In this document: in pieces, positions 14,684-18,230 of the stretch
Position numbering within the stretch: position 1 is the stretch's first letter
How the letters are laid out: each line of letters starts with the position of its first letter
From: Rhodospirillaceae bacterium UBA4468
GTDB taxonomy: Bacteria; Pseudomonadota; Alphaproteobacteria; Rhodospirillales; Casp-alpha2
Length of the DNA stretch: 18,230 nt
Assembly (NCBI GenBank): GCA_002389385.1
Contig: DGOK01000106.1
Span: forward strand, 1 to 18,230
Reading direction: 5' to 3'
Notes under the pieces: generated by a model
Told to the model about the DNA's origin: nothing
Database searches by the model: none
What the model saw: only the letters and a program-made list of their open reading frames with translations
Position numbers and translations under genes: made by a program

Positions 14684-15343
14684 ATGTCACTTAGAATCAA
14701 CGACCAAGCTCCAAATTTCACGGCGGAAACCACGGAAGGCACAATTAATTTCCATGACTGGCTGGGAGACGGGTGGGCTATTCTATTCTCGCATCCAAAA
14801 GATTATACGCCGGTTTGCACGACTGAGTTAGGCTATGTCGCAAAACTGAAGCCAGAATTCGAAAAACGGAATTGCAAAGTCATCGGTCTCAGTATCGACC
14901 CTGTCGACAATCATGCCGGTTGGGCCAAGGACATTGAGGAAACTCAAGGCACCAAAGTTAATTTCCCGATGATTGCCGATACCGATCTCAATGTTGCGAA
15001 ACTCTATAGTATGTTCCCTGCGAATGAAGACGAAAGCATGGAGAACCGGACGGCTATGACCAACGCCACGGTACGTACTGTTTTCATTATCGGTCCTGAT
15101 AAAAATATCAAATTGATGATGAGTTATCCGATGACAACCGGACGTAATTTTGACGAAATTATGCGTGTCCTGGAATCGATTCAGCTCACGGCTGAACATA
15201 AAGTGGCAACGCCAGTAAATTGGCAGAATGGCGATGATGTGATCATCGTGCCTGCCATCACCGACGAGATGGCAGCAGAAAAATACCCAGATGGCTGGAA
15301 AACATTGAAGCCTTATCTACGCGTTGTGAAACAACCAAAGTAA
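14684..15343 (+). CDS. 1-Cys peroxiredoxin (Prx6 subfamily)
   Basis: This 219-residue thiol peroxidase reduces H2O2 and organic peroxides. The active site is HPKDYTPVCTTELG (37-50), with peroxidatic Cys45 and the conserved Thr42 and Pro43; Arg131 (VRTVFII) completes the catalytic set. After Cys45, the only other cysteine is Cys64, which is not at a usual resolving position, and the long C-terminal domain (about 168-219, with VNWQNGDDVIIVP and YLRVVKQPK) is the Prx6-type dimerisation arm. It would therefore need an external thiol for recycling. AAAGGG lies 9 nt before the ATG, in an AT-rich leader. Palindromic repeats occur on both sides, so it stands alone as a single-gene unit. No oxyR is nearby. 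Confidence 0.95.
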   Translation: MSLRINDQAPNFTAETTEGTINFHDWLGDGWAILFSHPKDYTPVCTTELGYVAKLKPEFEKRNCKVIGLSIDPVDNHAGWAKDIEETQGTKVNFPMIADTDLNVAKLYSMFPANEDESMENRTAMTNATVRTVFIIGPDKNIKLMMSYPMTTGRNFDEIMRVLESIQLTAEHKVATPVNWQNGDDVIIVPAITDEMAAEKYPDGWKTLKPYLRVVKQPK

Positions 15344-15357
15344 GCTATTGAGCAATA

Positions 15358-15387
15358 CTGGGCCCCGACCTTCACCGGGGTGATGAC
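15358..15387 (-). repeat. Short palindromic repeat, imperfect copy (reverse)
   Basis: CCCCG and CGGGG arms lie around ACCTTCAC, 14 nt after the peroxiredoxin stop. On the minus strand it begins GTCATCACCCCGG and ends CCCAG. It is the same reverse-first position as after the deacetylase and pyrG genes. Confidence 0.7.
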
Positions 15388-15420
15388 GATTTAGGCATTT
15401 GTCATCAATCAACGATACCC

Positions 15421-15447
15421 GTCATCCCCGCGAAAGCGGGGACCCAG
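15421..15447 (+). repeat. Short palindromic repeat (forward, GAAA loop)
   Basis: TCCCCGC (15425-15431) and GCGGGGA (15436-15442) form a perfect 7-bp stem closed by a GAAA tetraloop. It begins GTCAT and ends ACCCAG, as in other members. The stem differs from the forward copies at 7691 and 14497 by paired changes, so base-pairing is kept. Confidence 0.85.
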
Positions 15448-15467
15448 TACCTTCAATCAACAATCTA

Positions 15468-15491
15468 GGTTCCAGCTTTCGCGGGAATGAC
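15468..15491 (-). repeat. Short palindromic repeat, imperfect copy (reverse)
   Basis: On the minus strand it reads GTCATTCCCGCGAAAGC followed by a mismatched right arm and GGAACC. It forms an inverted pair with the copy at 15421-15447 and lies 30 nt before the end of the NIPSNAP pseudogene. Confidence 0.7.
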
Positions 15492-15521
15492 GAAACAAAT
15501 CTGGCGGCAATATAAAATTGG

Positions 15522-15827
15522 CTAAGACGATGCCAACGTCAGGAATGTTCGGTCTTCGCGTAACAAGAACTTCTCACGCTGAGCGAACGCGTAATTCTCC
15601 TTGCCGAGCAGGTCATCCATCAGACGTTTCCGTTACTCTTCATAGGCAGCAAGGCTTTCGATGTTATAAACGTCGTACGCCAGTGTACTTGAGCCTTCGT
15701 GCGGTGCGTAATATCCGATCAAATCGGCGCCACACCGGGGGATCGCTTCGCCCCAATTGCGTGCGTATTGAACAAACTGATTCTTTTTGGTGGGATCGAT
15801 TTGATATTTAATAAAGCATGTAATCAT
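15522..15827 (-). pseudogene. NIPSNAP-family gene interrupted by one in-frame stop
   Basis: A ribosome-binding site (GGAGA, 15838-15834) and ATG at 15827 open a frame starting MITCFIKYQIDP and running through RCGADLIGYYAPHEGSS to ESLAAYEE, then TAA at 15635-15633. Past this stop the same frame continues as RKRLMDDLLGKENYAFAQ, then REKFLLREDRTFLTLASS, to a TAG at 15524-15522. That is the expected second half of the roughly 100-residue NIPSNAP protein, where the stop replaces what I expect to be the Tyr of an 'AYEAYR' segment (TAC or TAT to TAA). The rest of the frame shows no decay, so the change is recent or a base-call error. NIPSNAP proteins are small ferredoxin-fold proteins of unclear bacterial function. 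A 64-residue product is all that normal translation would yield. Confidence 0.85.
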
Positions 15828-15986
15828 TTTGCGTCTCCATGGTTAAGAACCGCAATCTGACATACATTAAAGAATTTATGCTTCGTCCTTCATCGAAGTA
15901 TGAATGTTTTCGGATAATCTCGTAAAACCCTTTTCCGAAGCGCCTGAACACAGTATCAGATAGCCCAACAACAAATGAGAAACCTT
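15828..15986. promoter_or_regulatory. Divergent start region between the NIPSNAP gene and kdsA
   Basis: This 159-bp gap should contain promoters for both directions. I find no convincing -35/-10 pair. Two small inverted repeats are visible: CTTCG...CGAAG (around 15880-15897) and TTCGGA...TCCGAA (around 15910-15940). Neither is followed by a T-run, so their meaning is open. Confidence 0.25.
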
Positions 15987-16850
15987 ATGAGCGAACAACG
16001 CACCGTCAATGTCGGCCCATGTAGCCTCAGCAACGTAAAGCCGCTGACGATTATCGCCGGTCCATGCCAACTTGAGACACGCGAGCATGCGCTTGAGATG
16101 GCGGGGGCGCTTAAAGCCCTTGGCGACAAGCTCAACATCGGGATCATCTACAAAACGTCCTACGATAAGGCCAACCGGACCAGCGTCTCAGGCGTCCGTG
16201 GTATTGGGCTTGAGGACGCACTCCCCATTTTCAACGAAGTCCGTGACGTGACGGGCCTGCCTGTCCTGACAGACGTCCATGAAGCGGCCCATTGCGCAGC
16301 AGTGGCCGAAGCTGTTGACGTCCTGCAAATTCCAGCGTTCCTGTGTCGCCAGACCGATCTTCTGCTTGCCGCAGGACATACTGGCAAGGCGATCAACATC
16401 AAGAAGGGTCAATTCCTGGCCCCTTGGGATATGAAGAACGTCGTCGATAAGGTGATGAGCACGGGCAACGAAGCTGTCACCGTCACCGAACGCGGTGCGA
16501 GCTTTGGTTACAATACGCTCGTAACCGATTTCCGCGGCTTACCAACAATGAAGAACATGACCGGCTGTCCGGTTGTGTTTGATGCCACGCATTCCGTACA
16601 GCAGCCGGGTGGGCAGGGAAGCTCAAGCGGCGGACAACGTGAGTTCGCACCTGTACTGGCGCGTGCCGCTGTATCATTGGGTATTGCCGCCGTGTTTATG
16701 GAAACACACCAGGACCCGGACAACGCACCGTCAGATGGACCAAATATGATTCCGATCAATCGATTAGAGGGCGTTCTTAAAGATTTGATTGCGTTTGATA
16801 CGCTCGCCAAATCCAGCCCAGCCCCCGAGACACTTACGAATAACGATTAA
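15987..16850 (+). CDS. kdsA: 3-deoxy-8-phosphooctulonate synthase KdsA (KDO8P synthase)
   Basis: KdsA condenses phosphoenolpyruvate with arabinose 5-phosphate to make KDO 8-phosphate for lipopolysaccharide. I choose the ATG at 15987 (287 residues, MSEQRTVNVG) because GAGAA precedes it; an in-frame ATG at 15975 adds MRNL without a ribosome-binding site. Motifs are IAGPCQLE (23-30), YKTSYDKANRTS (55-66), TDVHE (95-99), IPAFLCRQTDLL (115-126), NIKKGQFLAP (137-146) and FDATHSVQ (198-205). Cys27, His202, Glu239 and Asp250 line up with the four metal ligands of the Aquifex enzyme, so this is the metal-dependent class; E. coli has Asn in place of the Cys. eno follows after 32 nt and is probably co-transcribed, though the functions share only phosphoenolpyruvate. 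Confidence 0.96.
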   Translation: MSEQRTVNVGPCSLSNVKPLTIIAGPCQLETREHALEMAGALKALGDKLNIGIIYKTSYDKANRTSVSGVRGIGLEDALPIFNEVRDVTGLPVLTDVHEAAHCAAVAEAVDVLQIPAFLCRQTDLLLAAGHTGKAINIKKGQFLAPWDMKNVVDKVMSTGNEAVTVTERGASFGYNTLVTDFRGLPTMKNMTGCPVVFDATHSVQQPGGQGSSSGGQREFAPVLARAAVSLGIAAVFMETHQDPDNAPSDGPNMIPINRLEGVLKDLIAFDTLAKSSPAPETLTNND

Positions 16851-16882
16851 AATTTCAGAGACGTTTTAGAGGATTTAAAACA

Positions 16883-18157
<1,275 letters not shown>

Positions 18158-18192
18158 TTTCGTCTCACTTCTAAACAAACCTCCTCACCTAA

Positions 18193-18217
18193 CCTCTCCT
18201 CCTAAAAGGAGGAGAGG
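18193..18217. repeat. 11-bp perfect hairpin downstream of eno
   Basis: CCTCTCCTCCT (18193-18203) and AGGAGGAGAGG (18207-18217) pair perfectly around AAA, 35 nt after the eno stop. No T-run follows (GATAAGC), so it is not a classical terminator, though such a stem could stabilise the mRNA 3' end. The CTCACCTAACCTCTCC flank resembles a common proteobacterial intergenic repeat and differs from the GTCA...CCAG family elsewhere in the window. Confidence 0.75.
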
Positions 18218-18230
18218 GATAAGCATAACT

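Noticed and set aside
15633..15635. Programmed read-through or recoding of the NIPSNAP TAA
   Set aside because: TAA is the least leaky stop codon, no recoding element is visible, and a Tyr codon changed by one base is a simpler explanation.
15518..15811. 97-codon + strand frame over the NIPSNAP locus
   Set aside because: The minus strand carries clear NIPSNAP sequence on both sides of the stop codon with a good ribosome-binding site; the + strand frame is low in any recognisable signal.

Overview
The window is an 18.2-kb block of mostly core chromosomal genes from an alphaproteobacterium. Base composition is roughly balanced. Three things point to this class: the gene order comEC / lexA-moeA-moaC-trpC-trpD-trpG, then ppiD-trpE diverging from tpiA-secG-pyrG, then kdsA-eno; a direct-repeat GTTC-N7-GTTC LexA operator in front of lexA; and protein details such as a Cys-type KdsA. 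I cannot name a genus from sequence alone. There are no rRNA or tRNA genes, CRISPR arrays, transposases or phage genes.

Left part (1-5534): the 3' end of a comEC/rec2 DNA-uptake gene (+) converges on lexA (-). lexA has its own promoter, with the SOS operator lying across the spacer and -10 box. Behind it is a tightly packed minus-strand operon trpG-trpD-trpC-moaC-moeA. The genes overlap by one base, abut, or lie 9 nt apart, linking tryptophan and molybdenum-cofactor synthesis.

Middle part (5535-7850): a single-domain response regulator (-) and a membrane-anchored divergent polysaccharide deacetylase (+) are divergently arranged. They sit between trpG and trpE, which are adjacent in many relatives as I recall. 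The regulator's good start codon and ribosome-binding site lie in a different frame from the rest of the domain, with an A8 run at the junction. This is an apparent single-base frameshift.

Right part (7851-18230): ppiD-trpE (-) diverges from tpiA, secG and pyrG (+). After these come a 1-Cys peroxiredoxin (+), a NIPSNAP-family gene (-) broken by one in-frame stop codon, and kdsA and eno (+). The products cover anthranilate synthesis, outer-membrane protein folding, glycolysis, protein export, CTP synthesis, peroxide detoxification and KDO (LPS) synthesis.

Non-coding structure: one family of short palindromes is scattered between genes. It occurs just after the stop codons of the deacetylase, pyrG and peroxiredoxin genes. 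Copies alternate in orientation (reverse, forward, sometimes reverse again), like the REP/BIME arrangement of enterobacteria. A different 11-bp hairpin follows eno. I saw no convincing new multi-gene system. The points most worth following up are the frameshifted regulator with a Lys in its acidic pocket, the nonsense-interrupted NIPSNAP gene, the alternating repeats, and the insertion that separates trpE from trpG.
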